In this document: positions 42,925 to 51,767 of the stretch, in pieces
Layout: every line of letters starts with the position of its first letter
Numbering within the stretch: position 1 is the stretch's first letter
Assembly (NCBI GenBank): GCA_963703745.1
Contig: CAVPFL010000005.1
Span: 496,001 to 560,000, forward strand
DNA: 64,000 nt
From: AP-15 sp963703745
GTDB lineage: Bacteria > Pseudomonadota > Alphaproteobacteria > ATCC43930 > CGMCC-115725
Reading direction: 5' to 3'
Position numbers and translations under genes: made by a program
Notes under the pieces: model-generated
The model's input: only the letters and a program-made list of their open reading frames with translations
What the model was told of the DNA's origin: nothing
Databases searched by the model: none

Positions 42925-43725
42925 ATGACTTCTCTTAGCAACATACCCGTGAAGGCCAGGTACCCGGACAAGTCTGTCCCAGATGCGATCGATGTATTTC
43001 CAAGCGTGATCAGGAGCTTTCTGAAGCAACACCGCCCGTCGCGGATGCCGTTCTTTCGACATATGGCTAATTTGCCGTTTCCGGTCGCGAGCGACCCCAC
43101 ATTGCTCGGCCAGATCCATTTAATTTACCAATCGGCCATGCACGCTACCCGGGCAGCGGTTTATTACTTGCCCCATCTCGATAGTCCTGCACTGCGTAAG
43201 CGCAAGCTGCAGATCTTAGTCGATGACGATGGTCTGCCGGCGGGCGATACGCACCATTATCAACTGACCCGAGCCTTCAACAACATTGGCGCGAAATCCC
43301 TACTTGCGGACGAGGAGTTCGGCGATCCGGAGGAGTTGTGCGATCATCTCGACGCCGAAACAGTGCACTTTGTGCGACTGGTACGAGAACTATACGGGCG
43401 ATCGCTCGGTCCCTGGTGTGCCGTCGAGGTCCTGTCGGTCGACTGGATGAGAGCCCTCGGCGAGGCAATTTCGGTGCATTTCCCAGAATTCATTAATGAG
43501 CCTTATTTCCGGGAGTGTTTCTCACAAAAGATCGAAGAGCGGCACGCGGATGAATTGCTAGCAGTCACCCAAATTGTTCTTAAAGGACGGCCGGAACTGC
43601 TGCCTGAAACATTGCGCGACGCTAAAGCAATGGCCGAGGCACTCGACGGTGTGTGGGCTCACTTGGACAGGATTGTCCGGAATGCTCGTCGCCGGATCCC
43701 GAGGAGCGGGGCTCCGATACGTTGA
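42925..43725 (+). CDS. Heme-oxygenase-like putative iron-dependent oxidase
   Basis: GGAGG eight bases before ATG 42925 chooses this start over 42892. The 266-residue all-helical protein looks like the iron-containing redox/PqqC-TenA superfamily. Motifs: SAMHATRAAVYYLPHLD, GDTHHYQLTRAFNNIGA, GPWCAVEVLSVDWMRALGEAI, and FSQKIEERHADEL. The last resembles the HxxxDxxHA helix of heme-oxygenase-like diiron oxidases, but the first His is Ser and the Asp is Glu, so the metal site may be altered. The MFS gene 182 bases downstream is on the same strand. I infer a small-molecule tailoring enzyme; the substrate is unknown. Confidence 0.65.
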   Translation: MTSLSNIPVKARYPDKSVPDAIDVFPSVIRSFLKQHRPSRMPFFRHMANLPFPVASDPTLLGQIHLIYQSAMHATRAAVYYLPHLDSPALRKRKLQILVDDDGLPAGDTHHYQLTRAFNNIGAKSLLADEEFGDPEELCDHLDAETVHFVRLVRELYGRSLGPWCAVEVLSVDWMRALGEAISVHFPEFINEPYFRECFSQKIEERHADELLAVTQIVLKGRPELLPETLRDAKAMAEALDGVWAHLDRIVRNARRRIPRSGAPIR

Positions 43726-43907
43726 AAAAGGTGCTCCCGTAAGCCGATAAATCCCATCCGTGCGAAGGATAGCGCGGATCTTGATGCCGCTGTGGCAACT
43801 TGCTTTGCAACACGTGGTCGCCGATCGCTCTAAGCGCCGTGTCGAGCGCAGATGAATTTACTGTCTACTTTCTGCGCGATACGTAGACGTCGAGGTCTCG
43901 TCAAGAA

Positions 43908-45068
43908 ATGAAAATCAACCCAAAGATCTTATCAGCCGAGTTGTCTATCGGTTGGTTGACTATGTTCCTTATCGGAACTGAGCTTTTTGTATTCTCCCCC
44001 TTATTGCCTACACTCGTCGTAAATTACGATGTATCTTCAAATGTGGCGGGTTTATGTATAACGACCTTTTGCCTTGCCTACATGATCACTGCCCCTCTAT
44101 TCGGGCACGTCTCGGATCGGGTCGGGAAAAGACGAGTGCTGATTTGTTGCTTGCTCGCGTTCGGCACAGCGAACCTACTCACCGCCTCGGCTGTAAACTT
44201 TCCGTGGCTGCTGGCCTTGAGGTCATTTGCCGGCGCTGCCGCGGCAGGGGTCTCGCCATCGATCTACGCGCTGGTCGGTGACGCCGCTCCGCCGGACTGC
44301 CGCGCCACTTGGCTCGCGCTGACCGTGTCGGGGCTTCTAGTATCGCTCGCCCTTGGTGCCTCGCCTGCAGGGCTCGTTGGTGCAACTTTCGGCTGGGCTG
44401 TCGTTTTTGTCACTCTCGCAGTCTTCAGCTTAGCCTTGGTTGCGTTGAACTACTGGGTCTGGCCGAACGACTGCTGCCACGGAGGGGCGCCCGGCCGGCC
44501 GCGTGATCGCCTGGCCGTGACATCCTTGACGCGTCGCTTGATGCCGATGATCGTGTGGGGCACCGGCCTCTACGGCGTATATACGTATCTTGGAGCCGGA
44601 CTCGTCGCATTCGGTTTTTCGAAATCGCAAGTTGCTCAAGCGGTCATGATTTATGGGTGCGGGGCGATCGCCGGGACCCTGATTGGCGGGCGTCTGGCCG
44701 ATCGGCTTGGGGCAAAATTCACGGCGCAGCTAAGCTTATCAGGACTTAGTATTTGCTTTGTTTTACTTTTATTAGCTCTTAATGCAGGTGTTCTGATCTA
44801 CCTCACCATTGGACTGAGCGCAGCAGTGGCCCAGTTATTCTTCCCCGCGCAGCAATCCAGTCTTGTCAACGACTTTTCCGGCAGGCGAGGCGCAGTACTT
44901 GCTTGGAACAATAGCGCGCTTTATCTTGGAATTTCGCTCGGATCCCTTATTGGAGGGGCGGCGATCGCAATAGGCGGGTTCGACATGACGTTGATAATCT
45001 GTGCCGGCATTCTCTTTTTAGGTTGTATAGTAAACTGGATCGTCGACCCTCGCCCGACGCCGCCCTAG
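43908..45068 (+). CDS. MFS transporter (AraJ/Bcr-like), 12 membrane segments
   Basis: The 386-residue protein has about twelve hydrophobic segments, with FGHVSDRVGKRRVLI (first-half MFS loop) and GGRLADRLGAKFTAQ (second half). It belongs to the drug/proton antiporter type DHA1. Codon use looks more AT-rich than the surrounding core genes, with TTA and ATA codons. It follows the putative oxidase gene and probably exports that enzyme's product or gives resistance to it. The 180-base gap leaves room for its own promoter. Confidence 0.85.
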   Translation: MKINPKILSAELSIGWLTMFLIGTELFVFSPLLPTLVVNYDVSSNVAGLCITTFCLAYMITAPLFGHVSDRVGKRRVLICCLLAFGTANLLTASAVNFPWLLALRSFAGAAAAGVSPSIYALVGDAAPPDCRATWLALTVSGLLVSLALGASPAGLVGATFGWAVVFVTLAVFSLALVALNYWVWPNDCCHGGAPGRPRDRLAVTSLTRRLMPMIVWGTGLYGVYTYLGAGLVAFGFSKSQVAQAVMIYGCGAIAGTLIGGRLADRLGAKFTAQLSLSGLSICFVLLLLALNAGVLIYLTIGLSAAVAQLFFPAQQSSLVNDFSGRRGAVLAWNNSALYLGISLGSLIGGAAIAIGGFDMTLIICAGILFLGCIVNWIVDPRPTPP

Positions 45069-45539
45069 ACTGACCGGCACGCGAATCCCACATAGCGGCG
45101 AGATGGGTTTGGTAGCGTCAAATCTTGCCGGTTCTACATGAATTAGCGCGCCATCAAATGCTGCTTGGACCGCATCAAGCCGTACAAATCTGAATGCGCG
45201 GATAGAATGTACGGACAGATTTGGGACGATAATTGGACGTTACATTGACGAAGGTCTGGTTAAGATTTTGTGTAGCGGTTAAAGAGTGGACCCTATCGAG
45301 GTGAAACAGCTTCTGCACGGCGACAGAGTGCGGTGGCGCACGCACCGCAACTTTGCGGCGGGGCTATCGCCACCTAACCGCTCTAGGTTGGAGCTTTGCG
45401 GGATTGCTGGACGCCTGAGGAGGCTCGGACGAACACGAGGCGCTCTTCGCCGATCTCGGGTTCGAAGCCGACCGCGGCCGCTGATAAGTCAGCTCGCTTG
45501 TCGATTTCGACATCTCGCAACGTCGTCGGTCTCCCCGGC
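45069..45539. other. AT-richer gap with decayed coding traces
   Basis: About 470 bases separate the MFS gene from the EAL gene. Short in-frame traces are seen (for example EHEALFADLGFEADRGR before a stop near 45485), but no complete gene, RNA or repeat. The EAL frame is open back to 45396 without a convincing start. Confidence 0.35.
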
Positions 45540-46367
45540 ATGAGCCGCGAGCGCGGGGGGTGCGAACGGCAGATCGAGGCCGTTGCGAGCCGATCGTCCC
45601 GCGAACGGCGTGGATTGGCTGTCGGAGCAGCGGTGGAGGCGGCACTCCGCCAGGAGCGCTTGCTCTTTGCGTTTCAGCCTGTGGTATGCGCGGCGACGGG
45701 AAAGGTCGATTATTTCGAATGCCTGTTGCGGATGCGCGACGAGAAGGGTGATATCGTGTCCGGTGGCGAGTTCATCACGGTCGTCGAGGAGCTTGGCTGG
45801 ATCGGCCTCATAGACCGTTATGTTCTCAAAAAAACAGTGCGGGCACTTGCCGCAGATCCGGAAGTCAGGCTCGGTTTCAACATTTCCGGGATCACGGCCG
45901 GCGATCGATCGTGGCTGCGGTCATTGACGTCACTGTTGCGTCATCGCCGCGACATAGCCCGCCGCCTTGTCGTCGAAATCACGGAAACCGCGGCATTGGG
46001 TGACATCGCGGAATCGGCGCGCTTCGTCGACGTTCTGCACCATAGCGGGTGCCGCGTTGCGCTCGACGATTTCGGCGCCGGCCATACCTCGCTGCGGCAG
46101 CTTCAGATCTTGCCGGTCGACATCGTTAAGATCGATGGCTCTTTGGTTGGAAATCTGAGAAGTAGGCCACAAACCCGGATGTTTCTCCGCTATCTGCTCG
46201 GTCTCATCAGGAGCTTCGGTTTGACCACGGTGGCCGAATGCGTCGAGAATGCCGAGGACGCAGCCCTGTTGCGCGCGGAAGGTATCGGCTATCTTCAGGG
46301 TCATCATTTCGGGCGACCAACAATCGGATGCGGATCGCTCCGAACCGCGGAATTTGCAGTGCCCTAA
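45540..46367 (+). CDS. EAL-domain c-di-GMP phosphodiesterase, single domain
   Basis: The 275-residue protein starts at about ATG 45540. EAL motifs in order: FAFQPVV, FECLLRM (ECL in place of EAL), LGFNISG (Asn), LVVEITETA (Glu), ALDDFGAGHTSL (DD metal site), VDIVKIDG (Lys), AECVENAED (Glu), and GYLQGHHFGRP. All catalytic residues are present, so hydrolysis of c-di-GMP to pGpG is expected. There is no GGDEF or sensory domain. It is 110 bases upstream of the BarA-like hybrid kinase on the same strand. Confidence 0.9.
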   Translation: MSRERGGCERQIEAVASRSSRERRGLAVGAAVEAALRQERLLFAFQPVVCAATGKVDYFECLLRMRDEKGDIVSGGEFITVVEELGWIGLIDRYVLKKTVRALAADPEVRLGFNISGITAGDRSWLRSLTSLLRHRRDIARRLVVEITETAALGDIAESARFVDVLHHSGCRVALDDFGAGHTSLRQLQILPVDIVKIDGSLVGNLRSRPQTRMFLRYLLGLIRSFGLTTVAECVENAEDAALLRAEGIGYLQGHHFGRPTIGCGSLRTAEFAVP

Positions 46368-46477
46368 ATGATCGTAAAATACGACGTATGTGCGGCGGCA
46401 ACCAGTCCGGGTGCTTTCTTCACGGTCCGGGCGAAGACGGTTTCGCATTGGCCCAAGTCGCCGCTGGGTGTTGGCCG

Positions 46478-49400
46478 ATGACCGGGCGACTGACGAACCG
46501 AGGCGCGAAGAGACCGAAACCGGATAGAACGAGGCGGATCGCCGTTCCGCGCATCGTTCGTATCGGCTTGACGGGTCGATTGTTCCTGCTAGTCGTCCTG
46601 GCCGTCATTCCAGCGCTGGGAATCCAGGCCTGGAACGAATACGACCAGCGCATTACTCGCGAAGACGATATCCGACAACATGTTATCGAAATTACCCGGC
46701 AATTCGGCGAGGAGATCGGCGTGCTTCGTGAAGGCGCCCGCCAATTGCTGCTGGCACTCGCTCAATTGGACCCTGTCAAATTCCAGCAGCCAGATGCGTG
46801 CCGTGCGCTATTTTCGAAACTGAAATCTCGATTTGCAAACTACAGCCTGTTGGGGGCAGCAGACACCTCCGGTCGAGTGTTTTGTGCAAGCGGGCCCGCC
46901 CCCTCTTCAGTGTCAGATCAGCCGTTCTTCGCGCGGGCTATGGTCCAGCCGGGCCTTGCCGTAGGAAATTACTGGGTCGATCCTGCCAGCGGCCAAAGGA
47001 TGATCCATTTTGCGGAGCGGTTCGACGGGGATGATGGGCACGTTGCCGGAGCCGTGTTCGCCGGCCTTGACTTGGGTTGGCTGTCCGATCATCTCAAAGA
47101 ACGCGGATTGTCGTCGACAGCATCGATATTGATAGCGGATCGCGAGGGCAACATTATCGCGCGACTGCCGCATCCCGAACTCCTCGTCGGGAAAAATATG
47201 AGGGACTCCCACGAAAGGATCATGGATGGAGACGAGGCGGGGTGGGAGGAGTCGAAAGGCGTTGATGGTACGATGCGAATATATGGATATGTGCCGATGG
47301 TTCTTCCCCCGAGAGATTTTTTTCTCAGTGTGGGCCAATCAAAAGCCGAGGCATTCGCAGCAATAGACAGCGCTACCTTGCACGGAGTAGCGCTTATCCT
47401 CATCGGTCTTTTGGCGGCAATCTATGCGGCCTGGGTTGGCGGGCGGAAATTCATCCGTCGTCCCATAGACGGTCTTCTGAGCGTCACCTCTGAATGGCGT
47501 AAGGGTAACTACAACGCGCGTGCTCACCTTGAAGACCCCGCATCGGAGATTGGTCGTCTCGGATCTGCTTTCAATGACATGGCTGACGCTCTTGCAGCTC
47601 GCTACGCAGCACAACAGAGGGCCGAGGAGGAATTGCGGCATCTGAATGCGACGCTCGAAGCTCGAATTGCGCAACGAACCATCGAGCTTGAGAATGCGAG
47701 TCGAGCAAAGTCGCAGTTTTTGGCGAATATGAGCCATGAAATGCGAACGCCGCTGTTCGGTGTACTCGCGACGCTGGAGCTCGTGCGCGAAACCGAGCTG
47801 GGATCAATGCAGCAGCGCCAAGTTGAAACTGCGCGGCGTTCGGCCGAGACCCTTCTCGGCATAATAAACGAGGTTCTCGACCTCTCGAAGATCGAAGTCG
47901 GGAAGGTTGAGCTTGAGCACAGCGCGTTCGATTTGCGGACGATTGTGGAGGAAGTAACAGAAGCATTCAGCAACCTGGCTTATGGTAAGGGTCTGGAACT
48001 CGCGTGCTTCGTCCCGGCGAATTTGCCGACAGCGCTCGTCGGCGATCCCGGGCGCCTGCGTCAGATTTTGACGAACTTGATCGGCAATGCGATCAAATTT
48101 ACCGAATGCGGAGAAGTCGGCGTTCGTCTGGGGTTGATCGAGCGGAACGGCTCGTCCGCATTTATCTCATTTGAGGTCTCCGATACGGGGATCGGCATTC
48201 CTGCGGAAAAGCGAGAGCAGATATTCGAAGCCTTCACCCAAGCCGACGGCTCGACGACACGATCGTACGGTGGCACTGGACTAGGTCTAACCATTGCCAA
48301 GCATTTTTGCGAGATGATGGGCGGGGCAATCCACGTGATGAGCGACCCGGGTGTCGGATCGACTTTCCGCTTTACGGCGCGATTCGGGCTGCAGAACGAG
48401 GTGGCGAACAAGACGGAGATCGCGAGCCGATCCTGCAGCAGAGAGCGTGTCCTGGTGGTCTCCGGCAACGCGCTCAATCGGGAGATCCTGATCGATCAGC
48501 TGTCGGCCCGGGCGGCCCGCGCCGACCAGGCGCAAACCGGTTACGAGGCGCTCACCGCACTGCATGCCGCGGACCTTAGTGGGGACCCATATACACGGGT
48601 GATCATTGACAGCTCGCTGCCCGACATGAGCGAGGTCGAGCTGTCGCACACGATCAAGTCAACCACCGCGAATGACCTGCAAGTGGTGCTACTAATCCCA
48701 GTTGGTCAAGACGGCGGCGGGTGCGGGGACAGTCTGGTCCGGTGCCTGACAAAGCCTATCCGACAGTCCGCATTATGGAATTGTCTCGCCTCCGACAATG
48801 GCGGGATTGCCATGACGACGGATGTCGCCGAGATGTCCGCGTCAAAAAACCTGGGCACCCAAGGGGCCCGTGTTCTGTTGGTCGAGGACTCGCTCGTCTG
48901 TCTCAAAGTGTGTATCGACATCCTTGAAAGCATGGGATGCACGGTCGAGACTGCAACAGATGGCTTGTGCGCGCTTGACCGGCATGCCGGCGGCGAGTTC
49001 GGGCTGATCTTTATGGATTGCTTTATGCCCAACATGGATGGGTACGAGGCGACTGCCGAAATCCGACGGCGCGAAACTTTCTCGCATCGTCGAACCCCAA
49101 TCGTCGCTCTGACGGCGGACGTAACTGAAGGCGCCCGAGAACGGTGTTTGGCAGCAGGGATGGACGACTACCTCGCGAAGCCATTCAGCCTTGATCAGAT
49201 AAGGGCGATGTTGACAACATGGCTCAGCCCACCCGTGGCCGCTGTCAAGCGAGACCATTTGGCGCTGGTGCCCGTATTGCCTTCAGCTGACGAACCTATC
49301 GACTACAAGGTACTAGACTCGCTCCGGCAACTACAGAGGGAGGGGCGGCCGGATCTTGTGCATGAGATGATCAATTTGTTTTTCAAGGCCGCGGCAGATC

Positions 49401-49645
49401 TCGTTAGGGACTTGACCGAAGGCGCTGCGAATGAGGACGCTGCGCTGCTTCACCACGCCAGCCACGCCTTGAAGTCCGTTAGTGCAAATATAGGCGCGGT
49501 CGTACTTTCTTCGCGTTGCGGAGAGCTCGAAACGATGGCGCAATCGGGTATGGTGGCTGGCGCTGGGGGAAGGGTCAGCGCGATCATCGAAGCCTATCGG
49601 ACGGTGCAGATCCTACTGTCGGCCCAGCCTCTCAAAGTGGCCTGA
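46478..49645 (+). CDS. BarA-like hybrid sensor histidine kinase with two receivers and Hpt
   Basis: The 1055-residue protein has membrane segments at about 31-50 and 303-322 with a double-Cache-like periplasmic sensor between. HAMP is at about 324-375, a coiled coil follows, and the H-box SHEMRTP has its His at about 420. N-box LTNLIGNAIKF, SDTGIGIP and YGGTGLGLTIAK are intact. The first receiver-like domain (about 655-770) keeps IIDSSLPDM but lacks the usual DD acid pair near the start. The second, with MDCFMPNMDG (Asp about 847), looks functional. An Hpt domain ends it (HHASHALKS, His about 996). The start is ATG 46478; earlier in-frame ATGs overlap the EAL gene. The output regulator is not in the window. 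Confidence 0.9.
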   Translation: MTGRLTNRGAKRPKPDRTRRIAVPRIVRIGLTGRLFLLVVLAVIPALGIQAWNEYDQRITREDDIRQHVIEITRQFGEEIGVLREGARQLLLALAQLDPVKFQQPDACRALFSKLKSRFANYSLLGAADTSGRVFCASGPAPSSVSDQPFFARAMVQPGLAVGNYWVDPASGQRMIHFAERFDGDDGHVAGAVFAGLDLGWLSDHLKERGLSSTASILIADREGNIIARLPHPELLVGKNMRDSHERIMDGDEAGWEESKGVDGTMRIYGYVPMVLPPRDFFLSVGQSKAEAFAAIDSATLHGVALILIGLLAAIYAAWVGGRKFIRRPIDGLLSVTSEWRKGNYNARAHLEDPASEIGRLGSAFNDMADALAARYAAQQRAEEELRHLNATLEARIAQRTIELENASRAKSQFLANMSHEMRTPLFGVLATLELVRETELGSMQQRQVETARRSAETLLGIINEVLDLSKIEVGKVELEHSAFDLRTIVEEVTEAFSNLAYGKGLELACFVPANLPTALVGDPGRLRQILTNLIGNAIKFTECGEVGVRLGLIERNGSSAFISFEVSDTGIGIPAEKREQIFEAFTQADGSTTRSYGGTGLGLTIAKHFCEMMGGAIHVMSDPGVGSTFRFTARFGLQNEVANKTEIASRSCSRERVLVVSGNALNREILIDQLSARAARADQAQTGYEALTALHAADLSGDPYTRVIIDSSLPDMSEVELSHTIKSTTANDLQVVLLIPVGQDGGGCGDSLVRCLTKPIRQSALWNCLASDNGGIAMTTDVAEMSASKNLGTQGARVLLVEDSLVCLKVCIDILESMGCTVETATDGLCALDRHAGGEFGLIFMDCFMPNMDGYEATAEIRRRETFSHRRTPIVALTADVTEGARERCLAAGMDDYLAKPFSLDQIRAMLTTWLSPPVAAVKRDHLALVPVLPSADEPIDYKVLDSLRQLQREGRPDLVHEMINLFFKAAADLVRDLTEGAANEDAALLHHASHALKSVSANIGAVVLSSRCGELETMAQSGMVAGAGGRVSAIIEAYRTVQILLSAQPLKVA

Positions 49646-49807
49646 TCGCCGATGGATCACCCCGCGAATATCCGCTGATTTTGGCGCTCGATAGTGTTCA
49701 GACCGCGAGCGCTGCCTATCGGCTGACCGGCAAACCCGACGGGGATAGGTGACTTGTTCTCAAGGCCAATGCTGACGAATAGGAGATCGCCTTAAAACGA
49801 GGCTCGA

Positions 49808-50251
49808 ATGAACGCTTATTTCCAAGTTATTTCACTCGTCGAGCGTCTTCACCGTCAGTTCCTGGAACTGGTAAAGCTCGAGCTCGAGGGGCTCAGGATA
49901 CACGACATCAACAACGTACAGGGAATGATGCTATTTAGCATTGGCGATGCCGAAATGACCGTCGGCGAGCTGACGCTGAGGGGCTGCTATCTCGGTTCGA
50001 ACGTCTCCTATAACGTCAAGAAGATGGTCGAGAACGGCTATCTGGTGCAGGAGCGCTCGCTGCACGACCGTCGCTCCATTCACGTCCACCTTACCGAAAA
50101 GGGGTGCGAGCTGCGGGACAGGCTGACAGCGATGCATCAGCGTCATCTCGAGATGCTGTCGCAGGCTGAGCTCACCGCGGACGATCTTCGGGCCGTCGGT
50201 GTCGCGCTACATCGCCTGGAGCAGTTTTGGATCCGCGTTGCCGGCTCGTAA
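49808..50251 (+). CDS. MarR-family regulator
   Basis: The 147-residue protein has a winged helix: MTVGELTLRGCYLGSNVSYNVKKMVENGYLVQ, then DRRSIHVHLTEKG in the wing. The N-terminal dimer helices are long. It resembles LdtR-like MarR proteins of alphaproteobacteria, which control cell-wall L,D-transpeptidase genes and bind small ligands. It is downstream of the hybrid kinase (162-base gap) and converges with recA. Confidence 0.85.
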   Translation: MNAYFQVISLVERLHRQFLELVKLELEGLRIHDINNVQGMMLFSIGDAEMTVGELTLRGCYLGSNVSYNVKKMVENGYLVQERSLHDRRSIHVHLTEKGCELRDRLTAMHQRHLEMLSQAELTADDLRAVGVALHRLEQFWIRVAGS

Positions 50252-50383
50252 GCCGAAACGCTCGGTTCCGATGAGGGCTCGCCGGTAATCCGATAGCTGG
50301 GATCGGCTTTAACAACTTCTGATTGTAAGGCCGCTGTGAACCGCTAAGAACATCGCCACCGGACGTTCTCCAACGGCCGCAAT

Positions 50384-51451
50384 CTATTCCTCGGCCGTCG
50401 CGTCCCCTGGAGCGGCCATCATCGCTTCGGCGACGAGACCGGCATTGGCGCGGATAGCGTGTTCGATCGCTTCACCAACTTCATGATGGTCTTTCAAATA
50501 GGCCTTGGCGTTCTCGCGACCCTGACCGATTCGCTGGCCCTCGTAGGAGAACCAAGAGCCGGATTTCTCGACGACACCTGCCTGAACGCCGAGGTCGATC
50601 AACTCACCGCGCTTCGATACGCCTTCGCCGTACATGATGTCGAAATCGACCACCTTGAATGGCGGCGCCACTTTGTTCTTGACTACCTTCACACGCGTCT
50701 GGTTGCCGATGACTTGGTCGCGCTCCTTGATCGCGCCGATGCGCCGAATGTCGAGGCGGACGGAAGCGTAGAATTTCAGCGCGTTGCCGCCGGTCGTCGT
50801 TTCGGGATTGCCAAACATCACCCCGATCTTCAGACGAATCTGATTGATAAAGATCACCGTCGCGCGGGACCGGGCGATCGACCCCGTCAATTTGCGCAAT
50901 GCCTGGCTCATCAGCCGGGCGTGTAGACCGACATGACTGTCGCCCATCTCACCCTCGAGTTCGGCGCGAGGAACGAGGGCCGCCACCGAATCGATGACCA
51001 AGACATCTATCGCCCCCGAGCGCACCAGCGTATCGGCGATCTCGAGCGCCTGCTCGCCGGCATCGGGCTGTGAAATCAATAGTTCGTCGACATTGACCCC
51101 GAGCTTGCGAGCGTAGGCCGGATCAAGAGCATGCTCGGCGTCGATGAACGCGCAAGCCCCGCCCCCGCGTTGTCCCTCAGCAATTACGTGCAATGCGAGA
51201 GTGGTCTTGCCGGAGCTCTCCGGCCCGTAGATTTCGATAATACGGCCGCGCGGCAATCCGCCGATGCCGAGTGCGATATCGAGGCCGAGCGAGCCCGTCG
51301 AGATCACCTCTGTCTCCGCCGCGGCCTCGCGCGAGCCGAGTTTCATAATTGAACCCTTGCCAAAGGCGCGTTCGATTTGGCCGAGCGCCGCGTCCAAAGC
51401 CCGTTGCTTGTCCATCGCTTCCTTGTCCAAAAGGCGCAACGCTGTCTGCAT
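50384..51451 (-). CDS. recA: Recombinase RecA
   Basis: The 355-residue protein has GPESSGKTTLALHVIAEGQ (Walker A), LLISQPDAGEQALEIADTLVRSG, DVLVIDSVAAL (Walker B) and TGGNALKFYASVRLDIRRIG, all RecA-specific. It forms the recombination filament and triggers LexA cleavage. The start at 51451 is preceded by GGAGGAAGGATA. A candidate SOS box lies 60 bases upstream (51511-51525). Confidence 0.97.
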   Translation of the reverse strand: MQTALRLLDKEAMDKQRALDAALGQIERAFGKGSIMKLGSREAAAETEVISTGSLGLDIALGIGGLPRGRIIEIYGPESSGKTTLALHVIAEGQRGGGACAFIDAEHALDPAYARKLGVNVDELLISQPDAGEQALEIADTLVRSGAIDVLVIDSVAALVPRAELEGEMGDSHVGLHARLMSQALRKLTGSIARSRATVIFINQIRLKIGVMFGNPETTTGGNALKFYASVRLDIRRIGAIKERDQVIGNQTRVKVVKNKVAPPFKVVDFDIMYGEGVSKRGELIDLGVQAGVVEKSGSWFSYEGQRIGQGRENAKAYLKDHHEVGEAIEHAIRANAGLVAEAMMAAPGDATAEE

Positions 51452-51510
51452 TATCCTTCCTCCCTTATTCCACAGCTGGTGAGGCCGTGCAACGGACCCG
51501 GAAGGGACTT

Positions 51511-51525
51511 GTACACGATTTGTTC
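51511..51525 (-). promoter_or_regulatory. Candidate LexA/SOS box of recA
   Basis: On the minus strand the site reads GAACAAATCGTGTAC. The alphaproteobacterial LexA site is GAAC-N7-GAAC; here the second half is GTAC, one mismatch, with exactly seven bases between. It lies 60 bases before the recA start. Confidence 0.55.
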
Positions 51526-51767
51526 ATGGATGCAACCGGGAAATGGACCGGATAAAAATAAAAAGATCGGTAGCCCGTCTTATGAGTAGCATGCCCGGCG
51601 GCAGCTTCCTCATCGATCCCGACCACGGATTGTCTGCCCGGAAGTCGCCGGACGAATTATCTCTCCGAGGCGTCAGCGCCGCGTCATCGCCAACGACAAG
51701 CCCTTACTTTGTCGGCGGCTCAATACCGGACTTGGGTTGGCCGCGCAAAATTACCGGAAAAAGGCCC

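Noticed and set aside
45286..45543. 85-codon ORF before the EAL gene
   Set aside because: No similarity or consistent coding character; the gap only has short decayed traces.
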